Positions 43,201-52,736 of a stretch of 64,000 nt of DNA are shown one piece after another. This DNA is from Latrodectus hesperus (lineage: Eukaryota > Arthropoda > Arachnida > Araneae > Theridiidae), in contig CM075860.1 of NCBI GenBank assembly GCA_037975125.1, positions 42,507,282 through 42,571,281 of the forward strand, given 5' to 3'. Numbering within the stretch: the first letter of the stretch is position 1; each line of letters starts with the position of its first letter. A program made the position numbers and the translations under genes. The notes under the pieces are model-generated. The model did no database searches. It was given only the letters and a program-made list of their open reading frames with translations, and was not told the origin of the DNA.

Positions 43201-43878
43201 ACTGCTATATATTATGCGCTTCAGCATGTGAATACAGGCAACTATCATAAATATTGTATCTATACTGACAGCATGAGTATTATTGAAGCTTTGAAGAACA
43301 ATAGTGTTACCTGTCATCCTGTTGTGTCCAAAATTTTTAAAGCATTGGATTCCCTTGCTGGCAAGGGAAAAGAAATTGTATTTTGTTGGATACCAAGCCA
43401 CATGGGTCTTGAAGGAAATGAGAGAGCAGATGCAGCGGCAAAGACTGCATCACATCCAATTTTACCATCGGTTCCTCTCTCAGATGTGAGAAAGGCTATA
43501 AAAAGTTTTATATATGGTCTTTGGCAGGAGTCATGGAACTTGCAGGTCGGCAACAAGTTGCATACTATCTTCTCATCCCTCACCTCATTGTCAGTTTTAC
43601 CGATACGAAGTGCTGATGTAAGATTAACCCGCCTTCGTATCGGACACACACGTTTCACACATAGACATTTGTTTCTAAACGAATTAAATCCTTGGTGTGA
43701 AGCGTGTGATGAACCATTTACTGTTTATCATATTTTAATTTCATGTTCATATTTTAACAAATATCGTTTACACTTTTTTAACAGTGATATTTTAACATTA
43801 TATGATTTACTTGGGGAATCACCCCATAGGAACCTATTTGCCTTTTTGAGGGCAATAGGTTTTTTACATAATATTTAA
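40243..43878 (+). CDS. IL3 ORF2: endonuclease, reverse transcriptase, RNase H polyprotein
   Basis: Uninterrupted. Compared with IL2 it has a 27-nt in-frame deletion after LFRRY (loses PTTENLIAF) between endonuclease and reverse transcriptase, and a small in-frame loss before RNase H. Motifs kept are GDFNGHSSLWG, SDHFPLV, SPGPDGISYLML, FFDIEKAYDRTW, GVPQGSILSVILF, FVDDLQIS (F in place of Y), VFTDGSKTAGHVG, IYTDSMSIIEA, WIPSHMGLEGNERADAAAK and WCEACDEPFTVYHILISC. Length is close to full. It may still be enzymatically competent. No AUG precedes the endonuclease start. Confidence 0.93.
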   Translation: MTSFVSWNCHGLRSHHDDIKSIISVYNPACVALQETFLKSSNNISMRGFKSFRKDCGDDGAVSGGVCILKSNTFPSTAHPLNTTLQAVAVRIHTSCLLTVCSLYLPPHDVIRQEELDALIDQLPTPFLMLGDFNGHSSLWGNDDTNSRGRQIERFISDNSLCLLNTDEKTYFHVPTRTFHSLDLAICSPSLLPLLNLIVGNDLHNSDHFPLVISQTGGSSVRQRLPTYVYSRADWTLFTQLAVVDNEMVTIDNIDNAVFKVTETIINAAEASIPKSSSLSHRRCKPWWNDECKQTYKKQRKLWGLFRRYKRAKALARRARRRSQKESWSCYVSSIISSTSSKQLWRRVKAANGIYREFSIPILKSGAAIYSSPTEIANVLGEAFANVSRSNSCSPSFLRTKIRAERVPISFNHGQILPYNCKFGMFELKKALQQAKNTSPGPDGISYLMLQHLSPDSLLNLLYMFNRIWTENEFPSLWQEAIVIPVLKAGKDPSDPSNYRPIALTSCLCKTLERMVNARLVYVLEKNKCIHINQSGFRKGRSTLDNITYLETQIRNAFVRRNHLVSIFFDIEKAYDRTWRYGILRTLYDFGFRGNLPIFLQNFLCSRGFKVRIGNYMSNTFIQSEGVPQGSILSVILFSLFISNILHQLPSSVNGTLFVDDLQISCEGSNMRLIERQLQTAVNILAAWCAANGHTLSPSKSKCVHFCRKTSLHNDPIIYINNTPIQVVNEIKILGIIFDRKLTFLPHVLYLRKKCERSLNILKVLSNTSWGADRTSLLRIYQSLILSRIDYGCVVYGSARSSVLRRLDTVHHSGLRICSGAFRTSPVQSLYVVCHQLPLDLRRMQQSLSYYAKIMSTPDHPLRSMIPNASLKRLYDARPLSIPPFLTRAKSHLWLTDVCDVRIESINQFLYPPWYEPTNTFINTFAQFRKSDTTPIVSHRCQNQLYKPVFTDGSKTAGHVGCGVFINNTDFTYSLHSSCSIFTAEATAIYYALQHVNTGNYHKYCIYTDSMSIIEALKNNSVTCHPVVSKIFKALDSLAGKGKEIVFCWIPSHMGLEGNERADAAAKTASHPILPSVPLSDVRKAIKSFIYGLWQESWNLQVGNKLHTIFSSLTSLSVLPIRSADVRLTRLRIGHTRFTHRHLFLNELNPWCEACDEPFTVYHILISCSYFNKYRLHFFNSDILTLYDLLGESPHRNLFAFLRAIGFLHNI

Positions 43879-44063
43879 TTTGTGTTTTCTAAGTTTTAAT
43901 AGTATATGTATTTTTGATTTTCATTTTATACTTTATAATTGGATTTTAATGTAAAATATATACACTGATTTTTGTATTTTAAAATTTTTAATGTTGCTTG
44001 GGTTTAAAAAAAAATAATGTAAAAAAAAATAATAAATAAATATATGCTTCAAAACTTTATTCT

Positions 44064-44097
44064 TGGCGCAGCATGTCCGTTCTTGGACCTTGCGCCA
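44064..44097 (+). other. IL3 3'-terminal stem-loop
   Basis: TGGCGCA / TGCGCCA with inner GTCC / GGAC. Confidence 0.85.
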
Positions 44098-44128
44098 TAA
44101 AACCCAACCAACAAACAAACAAACAAAC

Positions 44129-44225
44129 GAGACCCGTGTCCCTGGAAAAGAGGGACCTGGTAAATGAGGCCCCCAGAGACCAACACATTACTTTGGCCTC
44201 AGGTCCCGAATTTTCCATCTCTATT
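44129..44225 (+). promoter_or_regulatory. IL4 residual leader with spliced-looking junction
   Basis: GGCCTCAG|GTCCCGAATTTTCC at about 44202/44203 joins the sequences that flank the potential intron in IL3 and IL7. An open frame starting at an ATG in the IL3 tail (44073) reads through this leader into ORF1, giving a chimeric 429-codon frame. Confidence 0.65.
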
Positions 44226-45362
44226 ATGGAAATATTATTCTCCTCTCTCCCACGGGAGCATACATTGAATCAGTTAAAAGCGAAATTTTATATTGTGAAA
44301 AGAAAGGAGGGTACATTTGATAATGTATCCCCTTTCCTAATCCAGAAAGGTATTGCTGGCAATATCGGCGAAGTGAAGAGGATCCGGAAACTTCGTTCTG
44401 GTGATTTGATGGTAGAAGTTGCTTCAGATGCACAAGCAGCTCTGATTAGCAACATGAATACGCTAGCTAACCTTGAGGTGTCTGTCTCTCCTCACTTGAA
44501 TCTTAACTTTTCACGTGGTGTGGTATCCGCCAAGGATTTGCTAAATACGCCTACGGACGAGATCTTAGAAAATCTTATAGATCAAAAGGTCTGTGCTGTT
44601 AAACGCATCACTGTCAGACGGGATGGGCAGATAATCAATACTAAACATCTCGTACTGACATTTGCGACGCCAGACCTACCGCAGCATATTAAAGCTGCGT
44701 ATATGCATCTATCCGTCAAGCCGTTAATACCAAATACTTTGCGTTGTTTCCAGTGCCAGAGATTTGGTCACTCAAAAGCGACTTGCAGGGTTAAACTGAC
44801 TTGCGCTCGCTGCGCAGAAGTTGGCCACGACAGTTCGTCTTGTACTGCAAAGGAGAGGTGTGTCAACTGTAAAAGTGACCACCCCTCCTACGCTAGAAGT
44901 TGTCCTATCTGGATACTGGAAAAGGAGATCACAACCACTAAATTTAAGAACAACTGCTCATATCCTGAGGCGAGACGTGCTGTTACAGCACGTACACCTC
45001 AAGCAGGAGTTAGCTATGCATCTGTCGCCGCCAAGGTCACTAGAACGGCTAGTACGCAAACGGATGCTCTTTCACTTCCAATAGTCAGATTACCCCTTAC
45101 ATCTGAAAAAAGCCCAAAATCAACCTCCACAACTATTCAACGTAGAAAAGCTCCGATGGCTAAGTCTAAAGCCATGAAGGCCTTAAAATTAAAATCTGCA
45201 AAAGAGGGCAAAATTAGGCCCTCTATATCCACCCGTAAAGCCTTAAACCTGGAGGCTGACGCTGTTTCCTTACATCCCTCGGACAAAGATTTATCGCTCG
45301 AGGAGATGTCGGATGACATGCCTTCCAGCTCCGGGAAAGGAGCTTTTCAAATTGAACAATAA
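44226..45362 (+). CDS. IL4 ORF1: Gag-like protein, 378 aa
   Basis: The start MEILFSSLPREHT is chosen by homology. Zinc knuckles are CFQCQRFGHSKATC, CARCAEVGHDSSSC and CVNCKSDHPSYARSC. It has the Lys/Ser-rich tail and acidic end HPSDKDLSLEEMSDDM. No stop or frameshift is seen. It overlaps the ORF2 frame by a few bases. Confidence 0.9.
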   Translation: MEILFSSLPREHTLNQLKAKFYIVKRKEGTFDNVSPFLIQKGIAGNIGEVKRIRKLRSGDLMVEVASDAQAALISNMNTLANLEVSVSPHLNLNFSRGVVSAKDLLNTPTDEILENLIDQKVCAVKRITVRRDGQIINTKHLVLTFATPDLPQHIKAAYMHLSVKPLIPNTLRCFQCQRFGHSKATCRVKLTCARCAEVGHDSSSCTAKERCVNCKSDHPSYARSCPIWILEKEITTTKFKNNCSYPEARRAVTARTPQAGVSYASVAAKVTRTASTQTDALSLPIVRLPLTSEKSPKSTSTTIQRRKAPMAKSKAMKALKLKSAKEGKIRPSISTRKALNLEADAVSLHPSDKDLSLEEMSDDMPSSSGKGAFQIEQ

Positions 45363-48300
45363 CTTCCTTTGTATCTTGGAACTGCCAAGGTTTGCGTTCT
45401 CATCATGATGACATCAAGTCCATAATTTCAGCCTACAACCCCGCATGTGTTGCACTTCAGGAAACATTCCTGAAGTCCAGCAATAACATTTCCATGCGTG
45501 GGTTTAAAAGCTTTAGAAAAGACTGTGGTGACGATGGTGCAGTGTCTGGAGGTGTTTGCATATTAACATCTAACAACTATCCCAGCACTGCCCAAGATTA
45601 AATACTACACTACAGGCTGTAGCTGTGCGAATTCACACATCATGTTTGTTGACAGTCTGTAGTTTATATTTGCCACCACACGATGTCATCCGCCAAGAGG
45701 AACTCGATGCATTGATAGATCAGCTGCCAACACCATTTTTGTTGTTAGGTGACTTTAACGGCCATAGTTCTTTGTGGGGAAATGATGATACTAATTCTCG
45801 CGGTCGGCAGATAGAGCGGTTTATTTCAGATAATAGTCTCTGTCTGCTAAATACCGACGAGAAGACATATTTCCATGTACCCACAAGAACGTTTCATTCA
45901 CTCGATCTAGCCATCTGTTCTCCATCTCTTCTGCCATTGTTAAATCTAATAGTAGGAAATGATCTGCATAACAGCGATCATTTTCCTCTCGTCATCTCCC
46001 AGACTGGAGGTAGTAGTGTAAGACAACGCTTACCTACTTACGTGTACAGTCGGGCAGATTGGACGTTATTTACACAATTGGCAGTTGTTGATAACGAAAT
46101 GGTTACGATCGATGATATTGATAATGCCGTATCTAAAGTCACTGAAACAATTATAAATGCAGCTGAGGCATCAATACCAAAAAGTTCCTCTTTACCACAC
46201 CGGCGTTGCAAACCATGGTGGAATGATGAATGTAAACAAACTTATAAAAAACAAAGGAAGTTATGGGGGTTATTTCGGAGGTACCCCACAACGGAGAATC
46301 TTATCGCCTTTAAGAGAGCAAAAGCACTAGCTCGCAGAGCTCGTCGTCGAAGTCAGAAGGAATCCTGGTCCTGCTATGTATCTTCAATAACATCTTCAAC
46401 TTCCAGTAAGCAGTTGTGGAGAAGGGTGAAAGCAGCCAATGGAATTTATAGAGAATTTTCTATTCCTATTTTAAAGTCCGGAGCTGCTATATACTCTTCT
46501 CCTACGGATATTGCTAACGTCCTTGGTGAAGCATTTGCTAACGTCTCAAGCTCGAACTCTTATAGTCCTTCGTTCTTGAGGACTAAGAGTCGTGCTGAGC
46601 GAGTACCAATTCGCTTCAACCATCGACAAACTTTACCGTACAACTGTGAATTTGGAATGTTTGAATTGAAGAAAGCTTTACAGCAGGCCAAAAACACCAG
46701 TCCAGGACCTGATGGAATCAGTTATCTCATGCTTCAACATTTGAGTCCAGACTCCCTGTTGAACTTACTTTACCTGTTCAATAGGATCTGGACGGAAAAT
46801 GAATTTCCATCTTTATGGCAAGAAGCAATAGTGATTCCTGTCCTAAAGGCCGGTAAGGATCCTTCTGATCCTTCAAATTATCGACCAATTGCTCTGACGA
46901 GTTGCTTCTGTAAGACTCTCGAACGTATGGTCAATGCCCGTCTCGTATATGTCTTAGAAAAAAATAAATGTATACATAATAATCAGAGTGGCTTCCGTAA
47001 AGGGAGATCCACTCTTGATAATATTACTTATTTGGAGACCCAAATCCGCAATGCTTTTGTGCGGAGAAACCATCTGGTCTCCATTTTCTTTGACATCGAG
47101 AAGGCATACGACCGTACATGGCGATATGGAATTCTCCGTACATTATATGATTTTGGCTTTCGGGGTAATCTGCCGATATTTCTACAGAATTTTTTATGCT
47201 CCCGTGGTTTTAAAGTACGTATTGGACGCCATACGTCCAATACTTTTACACAATCTGAGGGTGTTCCTCAGGGCTCTATTTTAAGCGTCACACTTTTTAG
47301 CCTCTTCATCAGTAACATTCTTCATCAACTTCCATCATCAGTAAATGGTACTTTGTTTGTTGACGACCTGCAAATATCATGCGAGGGGTCCAATATGCGA
47401 TTAATTGAGAGACAACTGCAAACAGCAGTTAATAAACTTGCTGCATGGTGTGCTGAGAATGGCCATACCTTATCACCAAGCAAGAGTAAATGTGTCCACT
47501 TCTGCAGAAAGACTAGCCTGCATAATGATCCAACTATTTATATCAACAACACTCCAATACAAGTAGTCAATGAAATAAAATTCTTGGGTATTATCTTTGA
47601 CCGAAAATTAACCTTTCTTCCGCATATTTTACATTTGCGGAAGAAGTGTGAGCGATCGCTTAATATCCTCAAGGTGTTATCAAATACATCTTGGGGTGCA
47701 GATCGCACATCACTACTGCGAATTTATCAGTCATTGATTCTATCCCGCATTGACTACGGATGTGTTGTTTACGGATCAGCTAGATCTTCTGTTCTACGAA
47801 GACTGGACACAGTTCATCACTCTGCTTTGAGGATATGTTCCGGGGCATTCCGCACATCACCCGTCCAGAGTCTATACGTTGTATGCCATCAACTACCGTT
47901 GGACCTGAGACGAATGCAGCAAACTCTCAATTATTATGCAAAAATTATATCGGCCCCGCATCACCCATTACGTTCCATGGTTCCTAATGCTTCTCTTAAT
48001 AGACTGTTTGATGCTCGACCAATGAGCATCCCACCTTTTCTCACACGAGCCAAATCACATCTGTGGCTCACAGACCTATGTGATATTCGGATTGAGTCTG
48101 TCGATCAATATGCTCATCCGCCTTGGTATAATCCAACATATACTTTTATCAATGCCTTTGCTTACTATAGAAAATCTGACACAACACCTATTGTTTTTCA
48201 GCAGCTATATTCTTCTCATCGCTGTCAGTATCAATCATACAAACCTGTATTCACAGACGGCTCTAAAACAGCAGGACATGTGGGCTGTGGAGTTTTTATC

Positions 48301-49038
48301 AATAATACAGCTTTTAGTCACAGCCTACATTCATCCTGCTCCGTCTTTACTGCTGAAGCAAATGCCATCTTCTACGCGCTTCAGCATGTGAATACAGATG
48401 ATTGTCATGACTTTTGTATTTACACTGACAGCATGAGTATGATTGAAGCCTTGAAAAACAATAGCGTTAACTGTCATCCTGTTGTGTCGAGAATTTTCAA
48501 AGCATTGGATTCTCTTGCTGGCAAGGGAAAAGAAATTGTATTTTGTTGGATACCAAGCCACATGGGTCTTGATGGAAACGAGAGAGCGGATGCAGCTGCA
48601 AAGGCTGCTGAAGAACCAATTTTACCATCGGTTCCGCTCTCAGATGTGAGAAAGGGTATAAAAAGATTTATATATGGTCTTTGGCAGGAATCGTGGAACT
48701 TGCAGGTCGGAAACAAACTCCATAGCATTTTCTCATCCCTCACCTCATTATCAGTTTTACCGTTACGAAGTGCTGATGTCCGTTTGACTCGCCTTCGTAT
48801 CGGACACACACGTTTCACACACAGGCATTTATTTCTAAGTGAGTTGTGTCCATGGTGTGAAACGTGTGATGAACCCTACACAGTATATCATATTTTAATC
48901 TCATGTCAAGATTTTAACCATTTACGTTTACACTATTTTAAAACTGACATTTTAACTTCATTTGATTTATTGGGGCATCCACCCCATCGAAACCTATTTG
49001 CATTTTTGAAAGCTATAGGTTTCTTAAATTTTATTTAA
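45359..49038 (+). pseudogene. IL4 ORF2, one frameshift in the endonuclease
   Basis: Open from ITSFVSWNC; CCCAAGATTAAAT near 45592-45603 replaces CCCAGCATTTAAAT of IL7, a net one-base loss that ends the frame at 45601. The downstream frame is open for 1,137 codons to 49038 with GDFNGHSSLWG, SDHFPLV, FFDIEKAYDRTW, GVPQGSILSVTLF, FVDDLQIS, VFTDGSKTAGHVG, IYTDSMSMIEA, WIPSHMGLDGNERADAAAK and WCETCDEPYTVYHILISC. A single indel is the only defect. Confidence 0.93.
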
Positions 49039-49262
49039 ATATATGTTATGTATTTTAAAATATATATATATCTAAATTATTTACTTTTTATATTTCATAA
49101 AAAGATTTTAAAACTATATTTACACTGATTTTTGTTTTTTAAAATTTTAATGTTGTTTGGGTTTTTTTGAAAAAAAAATAATAATAAAAAAAAAATAAAA
49201 AAAATAAATAAATAAATAAATAAAAATAATAAAAAAATGTAAATCAACAATAATTTTAGACT

Positions 49263-49295
49263 TGGCGCAGCTTGTCCTGTTTGGACCTTGCGCCA
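49263..49295 (+). other. IL4 3'-terminal stem-loop
   Basis: TGGCGCA / TGCGCCA with inner GTCC / GGAC; the tail is AGAAAACCC(AACC)n. Confidence 0.85.
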
Positions 49296-49320
49296 GAAAA
49301 CCCAACCAACCAACCAACCA

Positions 49321-50315
49321 CAAGAGCCAAATCATATCTGTGGCTCACAGACCTATGTGATGTTCGGATAGAGTCTATTGATAATTTTGCTCATCCGCCT
49401 TGGTATGATCCAACCATTAATTTTAATAACTCTTTTGCTCAGTTTTTAAAATCTGACACAACACCTATTGTTTTTCAAGTGCTATTCTCATACCATCGCT
49501 GTCAGTATAAATCATACACACCTGTATTCACGGATGGTTCAAAATCAGCAGGACACGTGGGCTGTGGAGTTATTATAAATAACACAGTCTTTAGTCACAG
49601 TCTACATTCGTCCTGCTCCATCTTTACAGCTGAAGCCGCAGCTATCTTTTATGCGCTTCAGCTTGTGAATACAGATGAACATCGTCATTTTTGTATATAT
49701 ACTGACAGCATGAGTGTATTGAAAGCATTGAGAAACAATAGTTTTACTTGTCATCCTGTTGTGTCAAAGATTTTTAGAGCATTAGATTCCCTTGCTAGCA
49801 AGGGATATGATATTATATTTTGTTGGATACCAAGTCACGTAGGTCTTGATGGAAATGAGAGAGCGGATGCAGCAGCAAAGGCTGCATCAGACCCAATATT
49901 ACCATCGGTCCCTCTCTCAGATGTGAGAAAGGCTATAAAAAGTTTTATATATGGTCTTTGGCAAGAATCATGGAACTTGCAGGTCGTCAACAAATTACAT
50001 ACCATTTTTCCATCCCTCATCTCATTATCAGTTTTACCGCTACGAAGTGCTGATGTTAGATTAACTCGCCTTCGTATCGGACACACACGTTTCACACACA
50101 AACATTTGTTTTTAAGTGATTTAAATCCATGGTGTGAGACGTGTGATGAACCATTTACTGTTTATCATATTTTAATCTCATGTCCTATTTTTAACGTCTA
50201 CCGTTTTAAATTTTTTAAAACAAACCTTTTAACTCTATTTGATTTGCTGGGGGAGCCACCCCACAGGAGCCTATTTGCTTATTTGAGAGCAATAGGTTTT
50301 TTTAACTTTATATGA
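49321..50315 (+). pseudogene. IL5 ORF2 C-terminal fragment (RNase H and terminal Cys/His motif)
   Basis: Begins TRAKSYLWLTDLCDVRIES and stays open to the stop. RNase H motifs are VFTDGSKSAGHVGCG, SIFTAEAAAI, IYTDSMSVLKA and WIPSHVGLDGNERADAAAK; the end has WCETCDEPFTVYHILISC. An ATG in the IL4 tail (49272) is in frame. Endonuclease and reverse transcriptase are absent, so it cannot transpose itself. Confidence 0.9.
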
Positions 50316-50513
50316 TTTATGTTTATACATTTTAAGATTTTATATATATATTTGATTTATTTTATTTAATATATACATTTTAAGATAACTTATACACTGA
50401 TTTTTGTGTTTTAATTTTTTAATGTTGCTTGGGTTTAAATATATATGTGAAAAAAAAAAGTAAGAAAGAAAAATATTAAATAAAATAAAAATATTCTTCC
50501 AAAACTTTATTCT

Positions 50514-50547
50514 TGGCGCAGCATGTTCATTTTTGGACCTTGCGCCA
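50514..50547 (+). other. IL5 3'-terminal stem-loop
   Basis: TGGCGCA / TGCGCCA outer stem; inner GTTC / GGAC with one wobble pair. Confidence 0.8.
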
Positions 50548-50664
50548 TAAAACCCAACCAACCAACCAACCAACCAACCATTGGGGACAGGGGCGCCCCC
50601 GAGAACCGCAACCCAACAATTTTATTGATAAAGAAAATTTACATCAGGTGGGGCTTGAAAGCCT

Positions 50665-50692
50665 GCACAGCCTTGACGCAGCAAGACTGCGC
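50665..50692 (-). other. AL6 3'UTR hairpin
   Basis: GCACAGCCTTG / CAAGACTGCGC. The two non-Watson-Crick positions are A-C and C-A on the plus strand, which become G-U wobbles in the sense (minus) RNA. This is what a selected RNA stem would show. Confidence 0.7.
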
Positions 50693-50739
50693 ATCACAGT
50701 TCTGTTACAAGAAAAAGCCATTTAAACATGTCAATTGGC

Positions 50740-52500
50740 ACATTATGCAGATACAGGTTTTATGTTTTTACAGTTTTCTAAAATACAATTAACTAAACAA
50801 TTAATACAGTTAATTGAGCAATTAGGCTATACACTAATTTAACAAGGAACAAAGAGATACTAAATTTTTCTAACATGCAGGTAGGATAAAGAGTAGTACA
50901 TTACTATATAAGTAATATACAATAATATTTACAATTATTTACAATTATACTCAGACAAGATTTACATGCAGATTGTTAAATTGGTTATTTAGTATATTCA
51001 GCTTTAATAGATATACTATTTACTAACTAAATATAATTCGCAAAACAATTAGAATGTACTCAAGTTCACTTGCACATGATGCAGAAACAGATACAGGTTT
51101 TAAACTTTACAGTTAACTATTATATAATTAACTAAACAATTAATATAATCAACTGAGTAATTAGACTATACGTAATTTCTACAGGGAACGAAGAGGTACT
51201 ATGGTTTTCTAACATGTAGGTAGGTATGAAGAATGGTACAATTGCTAAACAAGTATTATACAATAATATTTACAATTATATACAATTATATCTCAAACAT
51301 GATTTACATACAGATTGTGAAATTGGTTATTTAGTACATTTTGTAGGTTAATCTTTAATAGATATACATATTACTAACTGGGCACAATTCTCAAAACTAT
51401 TAGAATGTGCATAAGTTCATTTGCACCTTATGCAGATACAGATACAGGTTTTATGCTTTTATAGTTATCTGAAATGCAATTAATTAGATTATTAATACAA
51501 TTATCTGAGCAATTAGACTATACACAATTTCAGCAGGGAACAAAGAGATATTAAAGTTTTCTAACATGCAGGTAAGATAAAGAGTAGTACAATTGCTAAA
51601 TAGTATTATACAAAAATATTTACAATTGTTTACAATTATAACTCAAACAAGTTTTACATGCGGATTGTTAAATTGGTTATTTTGTATATTTTGTAGATTT
51701 TGCTTTTATAAATATACAATTTACTAACTAAATACTTATCGCAAAATAATTAGAATATACATAAGTTCACTTGCACATTATGCAGATACAAATACAGGTT
51801 TTGTGTCTTTACAGTTTTCTAAGATACAATTAACTGAGCAATTAGACTATACACAATTTCAACAGGAACAAAAAGACACAAAAGTTTTCTAACATGTAGG
51901 TTGGTATGAAGAGTGTTACAATTGCGAAGTAGGTATTATATAATAATATTTACAATTATGTCTCCAACAAGATTTACAGACAGATTGTTAAATTAGTTAT
52001 TTGCTTCATTTTGTAGGTTTAGCTTTAATAAATATACTAATTACTAGCTAGATACAATTTTCAAAACAATTAGAAAGTACATAGGTTCATTTGCACCTTA
52101 TGCAGATGCAGATACAGGTTATTTGCTTTTACAGTTATCTAGAATATAATTAACTAAATTATTAAAACAATTAACTGAGCAATTAGACTATACACAATTT
52201 CAACGGGGAACAAAGAGATATTAACGTTTTCTATCATGCAGGTATGTATGAAGAATGCTACAATTGCTATTTAAGTATTATACAATAATATTTACACTTG
52301 TTTTCAATTATAACTCTGACATGATTTACATGCAGATTGTTAAATTGGTTATTTTGCATATTTTGTAGATTTAGCTTTAATAGATATTCAATTTACTATC
52401 TAAATATAGTTCACTAAAGAATTAGAATGTACATAAGTTCATTTGCACCTTATGGTTATACAGATACAGGTTTTATTCTTTTACAGTTATTATAAACAAA
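50740..52500. repeat. AL6 3'UTR tandem repeat, unit about 345 bp, five copies
   Basis: ATACAGGTTTT recurs near 50752, 51090, 51439, 51793, 52112 (ATACAGGTTAT) and 52464. Each is followed by CAATTAACTA, GAGCAATTAGACTATAC, TTTTCTAACATGCAGGTA, TACAATAATATTTACA and GATTGTTAAATTGGTTATTT blocks. Confidence 0.85.
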
Positions 52501-52736
52501 ATAATATATTGATTGATATTATACTTATTTTTCCATGTTAGTAATTTTTGCTAAATAATAAGACAATAAGTTATTAGTGACATATTGAAGCTGTACGTTA
52601 GGAATATAATATAAGTGTTTAGCAGCTTGTATAATAATATTCTGTTTAAAACAGATTAGGTAACTAAAAAATATTTTAAACTATTTGGAATTTGGATGAT
52701 TCTTCTATAGTTTATGCGATACAGGCTAGGTAGTGA

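Larger units (their letters stand above)
38578..44128 (+). mobile_element. IL3: full-length interspersed LINE
   Basis: Has the complete 5' terminus (CCCCTCAGGGGGTTTACC) and a 3' tail AACCCAACC(AAAC)n that changes from AACC to AAAC units. It is followed at once by IL4. No target duplication could be paired, because the right side is another IL. Confidence 0.92.
44129..49318 (+). mobile_element. IL4: interspersed LINE with shortened leader, joined to IL3
   Basis: Starts at GAGACCCGTGTCCCTGG, which corresponds to position 38814 of IL3, so about 237 nt of leader are missing. It also lacks the 194-nt leader segment bounded by GT..AG plus 6 nt. It ends in (AACC)n against IL5. Confidence 0.92.
49319..50580 (+). 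mobile_element. IL5: 5'-truncated interspersed LINE
   Basis: About 1.26 kb, holding the RNase H end of ORF2, the 3'UTR and (AACC)n. It starts right at the IL4 tail; CACAAG could belong to either side. The right flank is the GC-rich 3' end of AL6. Confidence 0.92.
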
